From IMG/VR virus record IMGVR_UViG_3300050033_000419, positions 1 through 57,437 of that record: a stretch of DNA of 57,437 nucleotides. The stretch is one strand, 5' to 3'. A model generated the notes under the pieces. That model ran no database searches, was not told the origin of the DNA, and saw only the letters and a program-made list of their open reading frames with translations. The position numbers and the translations under genes are program-made. Origin of the DNA: a virus. Below are positions 22,137 through 29,108 of this stretch, one piece after another (position 1 is the first letter of the stretch; each line of letters starts with the position of its first letter).

Positions 22137-22358
22137 TTACGCAACTTTTTTGGCAAAATGTCGAAGGTTGTTCTTCTTCCGCTGCGCCCAGCGAAGTTTC
22201 ATGGCGCTCGAGATCCTGGCCCGGGCATCGGCGCTCATGTGGCGACGTCCTGGGGCGCGGCACTTGGTTGGTTGGCTGGTTCCTTCGAGAGCGTTGATCG
22301 CAACCGTAATGCGATCGCGCTCCTGTGTGAGATCGGCGATGATGCGTTGTGTGTCCAT
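22137..22358 (-). CDS. Small basic DNA-binding-like protein, 73 aa
   Basis: From ATG 22358 (AGGAG close upstream): MDTQRIIADLTQERDRITVA and a basic tail, RRHMSADARARISSAMKLRW, a motif common in small nucleoid-type or NUMOD-like bacterial proteins. Probably binds DNA. Confidence 0.6.
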   Translation of the reverse strand: MDTQRIIADLTQERDRITVAINALEGTSQPTKCRAPGRRHMSADARARISSAMKLRWAQRKKNNLRHFAKKVA

Positions 22359-22369
22359 AATTCTCCTGT

Positions 22370-22702
22370 TCATTTCTTCGCCGGGTCCGCTGCGCAATCG
22401 AGCGTTTGCGGGTCGAGATGGAACGTCTTGTCACCCGCGGCCGGGCAAAGGGTTTTCTGCAGGTTGTCGAGCGCGGCGCCGGCTTGCTTGCCTTGCTCCT
22501 GTATGGCCGTGTAGTCGATCTGCATCTGCTTCATGCGGTTTTCGAGTTGCAGCTCCGTATTCTGCAGGGTGCGGAACTGAAGCTTCTGCGCGTCGGTGAC
22601 TGCCGGCGGTGCGGAGGGCGGGGCTGGTTTCTTCTCATCGGCGGCAAAGGCGATGCCGATGAGCGTCAGGACTCCCGGGATGATCATCAGTGTCGGTTTC
22701 AA
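22370..22702 (-). CDS. Exported coiled-coil protein, about 110 aa
   Basis: A TTG at 22702 (AGGAGAG upstream) gives MKPTLMIIPGVLTLIGIAFA followed by a helical segment LQNTELQLENRMKQMQIDYT; the ATG at 22726 is an alternative. A Sec signal or anchor plus coiled coil. A role in lysis or envelope interaction is possible but not shown. Confidence 0.55.
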   Translation of the reverse strand: MKPTLMIIPGVLTLIGIAFAADEKKPAPPSAPPAVTDAQKLQFRTLQNTELQLENRMKQMQIDYTAIQEQGKQAGAALDNLQKTLCPAAGDKTFHLDPQTLDCAADPAKK

Positions 22703-22750
22703 GTTCTCTCTCCTGGTGTTAAGCATTTCGTTCAGTCTGGTTTCCGCGCG

Positions 22751-23590
22751 CTATAGGCAGATCACGCCGATGTTGTTCACGTCGCAGGAATAAGCCTGGC
22801 CCTTCGTCGTGTCCAACTGCACGCTTGCTAGGAACCACGGCTTCGAGGTATCGGCTTTCCCGGCTTGTGGTGCGTTGACCTGGCTGTATTTCCCATTCAC
22901 CGCGATGCCGAGATTCGTCTTCGTCCCATTTACCGGGTCGATCAGGAACAACTCATCCACGGCTATCCAGTCGCCCGGGGTATAGGTGAAGGGCACTTTG
23001 CTGTCGATCCAGGCCCTGTTGAGATAATCGAACCAGCGCAGCGTCATGGTGTTGAAGTCCAACTGCCATGCCAGGTCGAACGCCGAGCTGCCGTCGTAGT
23101 CTTTCGCCTCGTTCTCGAGAGCGTTGCGGACACTGAAGGCAGCCGCACTCAGCCGATACTCGACGTGGTAAGCCACTAGGCGCACACCGGGCGCCGGAAG
23201 CTGCGTCTTCAAATACCAGTAGCAGTTGTAGCCTGGAGCGCTGGGCGTGACCGAGATCGTCGCGCTGCCATCCGCATTCACCACCCACTTGCTCGTTCCC
23301 GTGGCGGGATTGCCTGAAGAGTTTCCGGCCTGCCCGCCGGCGAGGATCCAGCCGACAGCTCTCTGCAGGTTGGCGAGCTGCATCAGATTTCGGAACAGTG
23401 GGGAGTTCGGGAGTCCGCTTTTGCCCGCAGCGGCGAGTTGCTGCTGTAACAGGGCGATCTGCTGTTTGTCCAGGGCGAGGGTTGAGTTTAGGGAGTCAAT
23501 AACCGCCTGGACGTTAGAAGCAGCGGCCTGCTGCGCCGCGGCATCGTTGAAGATGGTTTCAAGGTCAGGATTCGTGATCGTGGTTGCCAT
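22751..23590 (-). CDS. Fibre-like protein with the lectin-type domain of the tail protein
   Basis: A 279-aa protein beginning MATTITNPDLETIFNDAAAQ at ATG 23590. Residues 15-65 form a coiled coil (NSTLALDKQQIALLQQQLAA). Residues 100-279 form a beta-sandwich that shares AWIDSKVPF...DELFLIDPVNGTKT and other signatures with the C-terminus of the baseplate protein at 51498-53681 (AWIDSGIPV...DALFDLDPVAGTVT). It is probably a carbohydrate-binding domain. Finding it among early genes, away from the tail genes, is odd. Confidence 0.65.
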   Translation of the reverse strand: MATTITNPDLETIFNDAAAQQAAASNVQAVIDSLNSTLALDKQQIALLQQQLAAAGKSGLPNSPLFRNLMQLANLQRAVGWILAGGQAGNSSGNPATGTSKWVVNADGSATISVTPSAPGYNCYWYLKTQLPAPGVRLVAYHVEYRLSAAAFSVRNALENEAKDYDGSSAFDLAWQLDFNTMTLRWFDYLNRAWIDSKVPFTYTPGDWIAVDELFLIDPVNGTKTNLGIAVNGKYSQVNAPQAGKADTSKPWFLASVQLDTTKGQAYSCDVNNIGVICL

Positions 23591-23610
23591 TGGTTTTCCT
23601 TTGTCCTTTA

Positions 23611-23796
23611 TCAGTGAGTTTCTAAATAGCGCCCAAACAGCCAGCAAATTAGTACCAGGGGAAGCGCGATGAACCAGATGCGCCAGAGCAGGAACGCCGC
23701 AATCCCGATCGCCCCAATGGCGAGCAGCATCATTACTAGCCCGAAGACACCAAGGCCCGTTTGCGTAATAAATCGCATTACGGAATCTTTGTTCAT
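23611..23796 (-). CDS. Small membrane protein, 61 aa
   Basis: MNKDSVMRFITQTGLGVFGL with two hydrophobic segments (VMMLLAIGAIGIAAFLLWRI, then WFIALPLVLICWLFG). The ATGA overlap links it to the DUF3310 gene. Topology fits a small holin or inner-membrane effector; nothing more can be said. Confidence 0.6.
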   Translation of the reverse strand: MNKDSVMRFITQTGLGVFGLVMMLLAIGAIGIAAFLLWRIWFIALPLVLICWLFGRYLETH

Positions 23797-24005
23797 GCTT
23801 CCATTTCCATGACTGCTATCTCCCGCTCGAGGTACCACGCCGCTTTCTTGAGGTCCTCGAGACGATTGCCTTTATGGTCAGCGCGACCGATGTACTTGAT
23901 CGCATTGCCGAGGCAGAAACCGAGTCCCCAGGCTTCAATGACCTTGATCACTTCATAGGTCGTGTCGCCGCCATAGTGCTTTGGGTGATTTACGGTGTCA
24001 GCCAC
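23793..24005 (-). CDS. DUF3310 protein
   Basis: A 70-aa protein from GTG 24005: DTVNHPKHYGGDTTYEVIKV, then FCLGNAIKYIGRADHKGN and LEDLKKAAWYLEREI. This is the DUF3310 signature (a small phage protein of the nucleotide kinase-associated type). The start is the GTG that overlaps the upstream stop, behind AAGGAG. Confidence 0.85.
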   Translation of the reverse strand: MADTVNHPKHYGGDTTYEVIKVIEAWGLGFCLGNAIKYIGRADHKGNRLEDLKKAAWYLEREIAVMEMEA

Positions 24006-24396
24006 GCTGGCGCGCTCCTTCCAACTCCCGGTAGCGCCGCGGAGGAAACAGCACCGAACCGTGCAGCGCTTCCCCCACACACCGCTTGATGTTCCAGACC
24101 CAGTAATCCAGTGTGCCGATCGGGATCTTCATCCGCTCGGAGGTCATCCGATAGGGCAGGTTCTGCACGAAGTAGAGATCGAATAGGATCACCCGCTTTG
24201 GCCAGGGCTTAAGTGTTCGTCGTCCCAACTTCTGAAAGTCGGCGATATACTCCACCATCACGTTGCCGGTTTTGGTCGGGCCGCCTCGGGAGCTGGCATC
24301 GCAGCGGATCGCGGTGACCCGATCGGCGAGTGCCTGGTACTCCCGCACCCGCTCCAGCACGATGTCGAAGACATATTCCGGCCGCATCCGCACCAT
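23998..24396 (-). CDS. Sigma-70 region 4-like regulator
   Basis: A 132-aa protein. VILFDLYFVQNLPYRMTSER, MKIPIGTLDYWVWNIKRCVG and EAL form a helix-turn-helix like sigma region 4 or late-gene activators; the front half is helical (RVREYQALADRVTAIR). It lies between VRR-NUC and DUF3310. It may activate the late promoter, but the target is unknown. Confidence 0.6.
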   Translation of the reverse strand: MVRMRPEYVFDIVLERVREYQALADRVTAIRCDASSRGGPTKTGNVMVEYIADFQKLGRRTLKPWPKRVILFDLYFVQNLPYRMTSERMKIPIGTLDYWVWNIKRCVGEALHGSVLFPPRRYRELEGARQRG

Positions 24397-24397
24397 T

Positions 24398-24862
24398 TCA
24401 TTTCACCCGGTTCTGTTTGATCCACTGCTGTAATTCGGCTGCGTCTTTCACGAGCAGGAATAACTCGCCCGCTTTCTCAGCCTCTAGTCGGAACTCGATC
24501 TGTTCGTCGCTCAGCTTGCCCACGGATGATTTGCATTCGATCCACACCGGGCAAGTCACAGGCATCTTCTGGCCATGTTCCATCCACTGCATATGGCTGG
24601 GCCCGCCAAACCAACTCGACGACGGAACTCGCAATGGATCAGGAAGAGGAACCATCACCTTGACGTGCATCAGAATGTCGGCGGTTCCCTCTTCCTGGCC
24701 CTTGATCATTCGACCTTTCCCGGTCTTGGGATTAGTCACGAAGGTCTTCCCGGAGTTCATCCGGTAGTAGCGGATCCGCTCTGCATCAAGTAGGTCGGTG
24801 CAGGCCCGCATCACTCCCTGCCGTCCGAGCTCGGGGATGTAGGCCGTCGCGCGCTTAGACAT
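24398..24862 (-). CDS. VRR-NUC domain nuclease
   Basis: A 154-aa protein. GTADILMHVKV and PVWIECKSSVGKLSDEQIEF supply the G-x-x-D...E-x-K catalytic core of the PD-(D/E)XK superfamily, followed by LVKDAAELQQWI. VRR-NUC proteins act as Holliday junction or structure-specific nucleases. It overlaps the ASCH-like gene by eight bases. Confidence 0.85.
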   Translation of the reverse strand: MSKRATAYIPELGRQGVMRACTDLLDAERIRYYRMNSGKTFVTNPKTGKGRMIKGQEEGTADILMHVKVMVPLPDPLRVPSSSWFGGPSHMQWMEHGQKMPVTCPVWIECKSSVGKLSDEQIEFRLEAEKAGELFLLVKDAAELQQWIKQNRVK

Positions 24863-25691
24863 GCGCCTGCTCCACGCGCTTAAACTCGAGTACCCACACC
24901 AAAGGATTGCTGTTCCACGGGTGCTTCGTGCCGTTGATGGAATCCCAAAGCCGCGTATAGTCGTGGCGAGCAGTGAACTCGCCAGGGCCGAGAGCTTTGG
25001 CTAACTCCTTCTCTATTGGGCTGGCGTCGCTGATGAGAAAGTCGGCGACGTCCTTTCCGGTAACTCTCCCTGCGCGGCACCCTTCAGCAACCGCATCTTC
25101 TTCGCTGATTTTCTGTAATCGTTCCACGCGAGCCTTGGTGATCTCCAGCGTGATACGCGAAGCCCAGCGCGGCATAAAGATGCTCGGAATCCAGCCGTGC
25201 CAACCCTCTTCAGGGTGAAGGTGTTGCTTCACGCAGTCACCCCCTGAGCAGACCGTTCGATACGGATAGGTCGGAGCGTCAGTCTGAAAGTGAACGCGCG
25301 GGTATTCCCCATCGGCGCGATAGATGACGCGGTATTCGACTGGCGGAGGACCGGGGATTCCAGCGCGGCCCTTGAGCGAGAACCGTACTTCTCCGACCTG
25401 AACCGGATGCACTTGTTCCCACGTCTCACGCACCCACAATCGATTGCCGGGAACACCATAAGGGCAATGGATACGCTCGCAGCGGCCAAAGTTCTGCATC
25501 TCCCGGTCGCATCTCGGCCAGCGCTCCAAAAGGAACTCTTCTTCTATCGGGCGAATGGTGGCGAGCGGCGAAGGGTAGCTAAGTTTCACGACTCTGCGCG
25601 TCTGAGTCTTTCGCCCTTCGAGGATGGCGCTCACCATCGATCCGCTGAACAGAATCGGCCTTTCCGTGACTACGAGCCCGGCGGTTGTCAT
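24855..25691 (-). CDS. ASCH-like phage protein
   Basis: A 278-aa protein from ATG 25691: ERPILFSGSMVSAILEGRKT then QTRRVVK, CPYGVPGNRLWVRETWEQV, MPRWASRITLEITKARVERL, and GTKHPWNSNPLVWVLEFKR. This is the widespread phage protein built on the ASCH fold, thought to bind RNA or nucleotides. No enzymatic function is proven. Confidence 0.78.
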   Translation of the reverse strand: MTTAGLVVTERPILFSGSMVSAILEGRKTQTRRVVKLSYPSPLATIRPIEEEFLLERWPRCDREMQNFGRCERIHCPYGVPGNRLWVRETWEQVHPVQVGEVRFSLKGRAGIPGPPPVEYRVIYRADGEYPRVHFQTDAPTYPYRTVCSGGDCVKQHLHPEEGWHGWIPSIFMPRWASRITLEITKARVERLQKISEEDAVAEGCRAGRVTGKDVADFLISDASPIEKELAKALGPGEFTARHDYTRLWDSINGTKHPWNSNPLVWVLEFKRVEQAHV

Positions 25692-25693
25692 AC

Positions 25694-26005
25694 CTACGCT
25701 CCCACCTTCTTGATCCACTGGTGCTCGAAGCGGAAATACTTCATCCCTTCGACTGGGATCGTTGGGCACCAATAAAGGCAAATCCCGGTGTCTGTAAGGC
25801 CGGTGTAAGGGTCGCGATATGCCTTCAAACTCTCGATAGCGAAGATCGGAGTGCAGAGTTCTTTCCGGCGCGGTGACCATTGAAAGCGCCACCAACCAAA
25901 CAGGGCGAAGATCAGCCGCGCGTAAACCGGCCATTTGTTGAAGCGGTCGCCGTAACGCCGGCCGAGCAGCCTTCCAATGAGAGGGGGTCTGTATAGCGCG
26001 CTCAC
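25694..26005 (-). CDS. Hypothetical basic protein, 103 aa
   Basis: GTG 26005 overlaps the preceding stop (GTGA). MSALYRPPLIGRLLGRRYGD and a hydrophobic YARLIFALFGWWRFQW stretch followed by CTPIFAIESLKAYRDPYTGL. A basic, partly hydrophobic protein without recognised family. Confidence 0.6.
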   Translation of the reverse strand: MSALYRPPLIGRLLGRRYGDRFNKWPVYARLIFALFGWWRFQWSPRRKELCTPIFAIESLKAYRDPYTGLTDTGICLYWCPTIPVEGMKYFRFEHQWIKKVGA

Positions 26006-26307
26006 GCTCCCACCTGGGCGCCTGCTCGAAACGGCGCGCACTCGATCGCCACCGAGTCCTGTTTCTTGCGCTGCGATTGCTTGAACTGCCGCGCGGAGAT
26101 CTGCAACTCGTTCATCGAACGCATCAAGGTGTTGCGGTGAATTCCAAGGACTCGAGACGCTTTGCCCAGATGGCCATCCGTATTCGCTAGCGCCACCTTG
26201 ATCGTTTCCGTCCGGACAATCGACTCCACCTGGCGCAGACTCAGCTTCGAGGCCTGCATCCGCTCCACCACCATCACCAGTAATTCCCTATCACTCAGTT
26301 GTTTCAT
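26002..26307 (-). CDS. Fis-type DNA-binding protein, 101 aa
   Basis: MKQLSDRELLVMVVERMQAS from ATG 26307. Residues 38-70 read VALANTDGHLGKASRVLGIH then RNTLMRSMNELQI, the Fis-family helix-turn-helix (A...GN...AA..LGI.R.TL...). Located beside the initiator gene, it may regulate replication or transcription. Confidence 0.75.
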   Translation of the reverse strand: MKQLSDRELLVMVVERMQASKLSLRQVESIVRTETIKVALANTDGHLGKASRVLGIHRNTLMRSMNELQISARQFKQSQRKKQDSVAIECAPFRAGAQVGA

Positions 26308-26455
26308 GGCTCCTCCACCAAACCTCGGCGTCGTACTTTTTCGGGTCGCGTTCACGTTCCAGTTCCTTCAAAAGCTTCCGCTGCTGCAGCCGGTACTCCA
26401 GCGACGTCAGGTTCTCGAAGCGTTCGTCCTCGAGGTCGGGGATTGGGTTAAACAC
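26291..26455 (-). CDS. Small hypothetical protein, 54 aa
   Basis: It starts at GTG 26455, overlapping the initiator stop, and ends inside the Fis-like gene. FNPIPDLEDERFENLTSLEY and RLQQRKLLKELERERDPKKY; a charged helical protein filling the gap between two coupled genes. Confidence 0.58.
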   Translation of the reverse strand: MFNPIPDLEDERFENLTSLEYRLQQRKLLKELERERDPKKYDAEVWWRSHETTE

Positions 26456-27551
26456 TCGCGGCCTCGACGAGTGATTCGGCTTTCACCGCTTTCACCACCA
26501 CGCCATCCAGTTCCGCATCGAGCCGTCGTAGAGCCGCCACTATCACGGCGCCGTACTTCTCGATCAGCACTGGGATCACTTCCTCGCTCGGAGCCAACAG
26601 CACCAGGTGGCCTTCGCGGGTCACGTACCCGGCACGCAGCGGCTTGATCCAGATCGCGAACGAGTGCGAATTGATTTCCTTCTCCAGTTCGTCCTGCACC
26701 TTGCGCCATAACCTGCCAACATCCTGCACAATGTGCCCTTCCCGCTCGCGTTGTCGCATCCACGCCTCTAGTACCTGGCCCATATCCACCGGTCTCGGCC
26801 GCACTGCCTCCACAGGTTTCGCCGGCGGATCGTGGGTGTTGCGCGGCGCGCGGTCCTGCTCGCGGTTCAGCCAGTTCACGCAGAACTTCAGCATCCCGCC
26901 ACGGGTCTTACGCTGTTTCGGATTCGCGTCGAGCCAGGCCGCCATGCTGCGCAACTGCTGGGCCACGTCGACGCCCGGGTAAAGCTCCTGCCAGTTACGC
27001 GCCTGTGCCTGGGCGATCGGGAAGTGTTTACCGTCGTTCTGGGCGAGTTTGATAGCGATGGGTTCCGGCGCCGGCGGCGAGTCGCTTGGCGGCTCGGCGC
27101 TAGGAATCAATGAATCAGGAATCAATGAATCAGGAATCAATGAATCAGGAATCAATGAATCAGGGGGATTTCCACGGAAGCACAACGTTGTGATCACGTT
27201 GGATTCACCGTTAGTTATCGGTGATGATGGAGGGGGTGGAATAACACCTTTCTTTTCCGTGTGATGAGGGCTCTGGTGTTTGGCGAAGTTGAGCACCGAA
27301 ATGTAGTTTTCCCCACCCAGGGAGTAGCGATGGATGAACTTCAGTTTTTCAAGTTCCGAGAGAAAACCGTCGATGTCCAGATTTTCACGGTAAGGGAAGA
27401 TCTCCGCCCGAAGGCGAAGCGGGCGGTCCTCGAGTCTTCCATCCCGGTCCGCCAAGCACCACAAACCCTGGAAGAGTAGGGTTAACAATGGGTCCCGTGT
27501 GCCCAGAACTTCGTTCTTAAACGTACCCGGTTTGATATTTCTCGCCCGCAT
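26448..27551 (-). CDS. Replication initiator (lambda O-like) with DnaA-N-like C-terminus
   Basis: A 367-aa protein from ATG 27551: MRARNIKPGTFKNEVLGTRD, LFQGLWCLADRDGRLEDRPL and LNFAKHQSPHHTEKKG are the phage replisome-organiser N-terminus. A hinge with a four-fold repeat of the residues PDSLI (residues about 130-150) is encoded by four 15-bp direct repeats, the likely origin iterons. The C-terminal 100 residues (LWRKVQDELEKEINSHSFAI, WIKPLRAGYVTREGHLVLLA, EEVIPVLIEKYGAVIV) resemble DnaA domain I/N, which recruits helicase. No separate helicase gene is visible, so host DnaB is probably used. Confidence 0.8.
   Translation of the reverse strand: MRARNIKPGTFKNEVLGTRDPLLTLLFQGLWCLADRDGRLEDRPLRLRAEIFPYRENLDIDGFLSELEKLKFIHRYSLGGENYISVLNFAKHQSPHHTEKKGVIPPPPSSPITNGESNVITTLCFRGNPPDSLIPDSLIPDSLIPDSLIPSAEPPSDSPPAPEPIAIKLAQNDGKHFPIAQAQARNWQELYPGVDVAQQLRSMAAWLDANPKQRKTRGGMLKFCVNWLNREQDRAPRNTHDPPAKPVEAVRPRPVDMGQVLEAWMRQREREGHIVQDVGRLWRKVQDELEKEINSHSFAIWIKPLRAGYVTREGHLVLLAPSEEVIPVLIEKYGAVIVAALRRLDAELDGVVVKAVKAESLVEAASV
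27103..27162 (-). repeat. Four 15-bp iterons, candidate replication origin
   Basis: The unit ggaatcaatgaatca occurs four times in direct, unbroken tandem, with no mismatch. Each unit contains two TGATTC-like half sites on the minus strand. They lie within the initiator gene and keep the frame, as the origin iterons do inside lambda gene O. An AT-richer flank follows toward 27190-27250. Confidence 0.75.
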
Positions 27552-27600
27552 TCCTAGCCTCTGTCCCACTACCCGCGCCCTTGACGCGCGAGCCGCTGCA

Positions 27601-27855
27601 CTACGCTCTCGCCACCGGCTTCATCCCGGCAAGTTGCAGTCGATTCTGTTGCGTTTTATCGAAGAAGTCGGACGCGACAGCATCGCCGTGCACTTCCATA
27701 AATTTCACTTCTACCTTCGCCGACTCGATGAGCTGATGTGCTACCCCACAGATCGCCTTCGAGCGTTCAACCTCCATCGGTTTTTCGTCGTCCTTCAACT
27801 TCTCGAGGGTCTCGAATAAGTGGTTACGTAGGTCTTGCATCTTGTTCCTTGGCAT
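27601..27855 (-). CDS. Conserved phage protein, 84 aa
   Basis: MPRNKMQDLRNHLFETLEKL, then KPMEVERSKAICGVAHQLIE and SAKVEVKFMEV: a widespread small phage protein near replication genes, of unknown function. It overlaps the end of the HNH gene by 32 bases. Confidence 0.75.
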   Translation of the reverse strand: MPRNKMQDLRNHLFETLEKLKDDEKPMEVERSKAICGVAHQLIESAKVEVKFMEVHGDAVASDFFDKTQQNRLQLAGMKPVARA

Positions 27856-28681
27856 CGGGCCTCTCCCGTTTATTGATCTGGCGTTGCAATGCACCGACCG
27901 CCTGAATGGCGAGCGCGATATCTTTCGGGTAGCGATGGAGTGAATTACGCCGCATGTTGTCGACGAGTGTGATGAGCTCTAAATTCCCGATCACGCAGTT
28001 TGCACGGTTACCGTCTTTGAAAATCACGATGTGGCCGGCGGGAATGGGCCCGTTGTGCTGCTCCCAGATGTGGCGATTCAGCAGCGGCCAGATTTTCGTA
28101 TTGCCGAATCCCGTATTCTCTCCGGGGTGCCACTCACGAATCTTGATCCTCAGAAACCCATCGCCGTCCGGCCTGACCGTTCCAACCGGACACCAATTCT
28201 TCGCCGCGATACCTTGGCGCACGCCCGGCTTGAATTGAGTCTCAGCCATGCGGCCAGGAGCCCAACCAGGACGACGTAGGCCCTTGTTTGCGGGCACGTG
28301 ACCCTTTGGGTATCGGTAGGCTTTCCCGACGTTGTCGCCGCGCCGAAGGCGACAGGCGGCTTCACTTGCCAGGTATTCAGCCGTTTTCTTCAGCCCTATT
28401 TTGTCGGCATGTTGGTAAATGCCTGACACGGTACGCCCCAACTCGGCGGCGATTTTGGAAGTCTCGTGGTGCGGATACTGCTCGCGCACAATTGCCAATT
28501 CCTCGGCGCTCCACGGCTTGCGCGTGTCCCGCTTTACGCGGAGAACCTTCGCTCGGCTTTTGATTGCGATGGCGGATCGCCCGAGAGACTTTCCGAGTTC
28601 TTCCGGCGTGACCTTCGCGTACATCTCGCGCAGGATGGCCTCGTCTTGCGGCGTCCACGCGCGGCCTACCACTACCGTCAT
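27824..28681 (-). CDS. HNH endonuclease with two Myb-like repeats
   Basis: A 285-aa protein. Two SANT/Myb-like helical units head it (AWTPQDEAILREMYAKVTPE and KPWSAEELAIVREQYPHHET, each followed by a GRS/GRT recognition helix). The HNH nuclease core is near 190-245: RHIWEQHNGPIPAGHIVIFK, DGNRANCVIGNLELIT. This is a typical free-standing HNH homing endonuclease of the Myb-HNH class. Confidence 0.85.
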   Translation of the reverse strand: MTVVVGRAWTPQDEAILREMYAKVTPEELGKSLGRSAIAIKSRAKVLRVKRDTRKPWSAEELAIVREQYPHHETSKIAAELGRTVSGIYQHADKIGLKKTAEYLASEAACRLRRGDNVGKAYRYPKGHVPANKGLRRPGWAPGRMAETQFKPGVRQGIAAKNWCPVGTVRPDGDGFLRIKIREWHPGENTGFGNTKIWPLLNRHIWEQHNGPIPAGHIVIFKDGNRANCVIGNLELITLVDNMRRNSLHRYPKDIALAIQAVGALQRQINKRERPDAKEQDARPT

Positions 28682-28851
28682 GCGCTCACCGCCCGGTTGC
28701 TCGCCGCGTGGTGCTCGTCATAAAGCAATTCATGGAGTTCGGTGAGCGTGTCCATCTCGCCGACCATGTCGGACGTAGTGCGATTCGGATGCCGCCGGAT
28801 TTCTCCCAGAAGGTCCATGCAGGCGGTGATCTGGCGAAGGCGGTCGTTCAT
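28678..28851 (-). CDS. Small hypothetical protein, 57 aa
   Basis: MNDRLRQITACMDLLGEIRR, then TSDMVGEMDTLTELHELLYD. The ATGA overlaps at both ends with its neighbours show it to be a real coupled gene. Helical, function unknown. Confidence 0.6.
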   Translation of the reverse strand: MNDRLRQITACMDLLGEIRRHPNRTTSDMVGEMDTLTELHELLYDEHHAASNRAVSA

Positions 28852-29108
28852 CGCTTATCCTCCTGTTTGTCCCAAGGCAGGCGCGCCTGGTTGTGAGTTG
28901 GGCAATGGTCCTTGTCCTGGCCCACTTCCGTTGAGCAGCGATCGCACATCTTCCGGTCGCAGGTTCTTCCGCCGCCAAAGCCGTAATCGCACAGCTTGGT
29001 GTGTGGGCGCATGTGGCAGAAGCTGCAGGGTGCAGGCCTTGCTTGGCGTCCACGTCCGCAAGCGATCGCGAAGTCTCCGTTACCGAGGTTGACTTTTTCG
29101 CAGCTCAC
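28848..29108 (-). CDS. Zinc-finger-rich protein, 86 aa
   Basis: GTG 29108 overlaps the Gp68 stop (GTGA). CSFCHMRPHTKLCDYGFGGG then TCDRKMCDRCSTEVGQDKDH and CPTH provide at least four Cys/His pairs, a possible double zinc-binding unit like small phage RING- or LIM-type proteins. Role unknown. Confidence 0.68.
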   Translation of the reverse strand: MSCEKVNLGNGDFAIACGRGRQARPAPCSFCHMRPHTKLCDYGFGGGRTCDRKMCDRCSTEVGQDKDHCPTHNQARLPWDKQEDKR

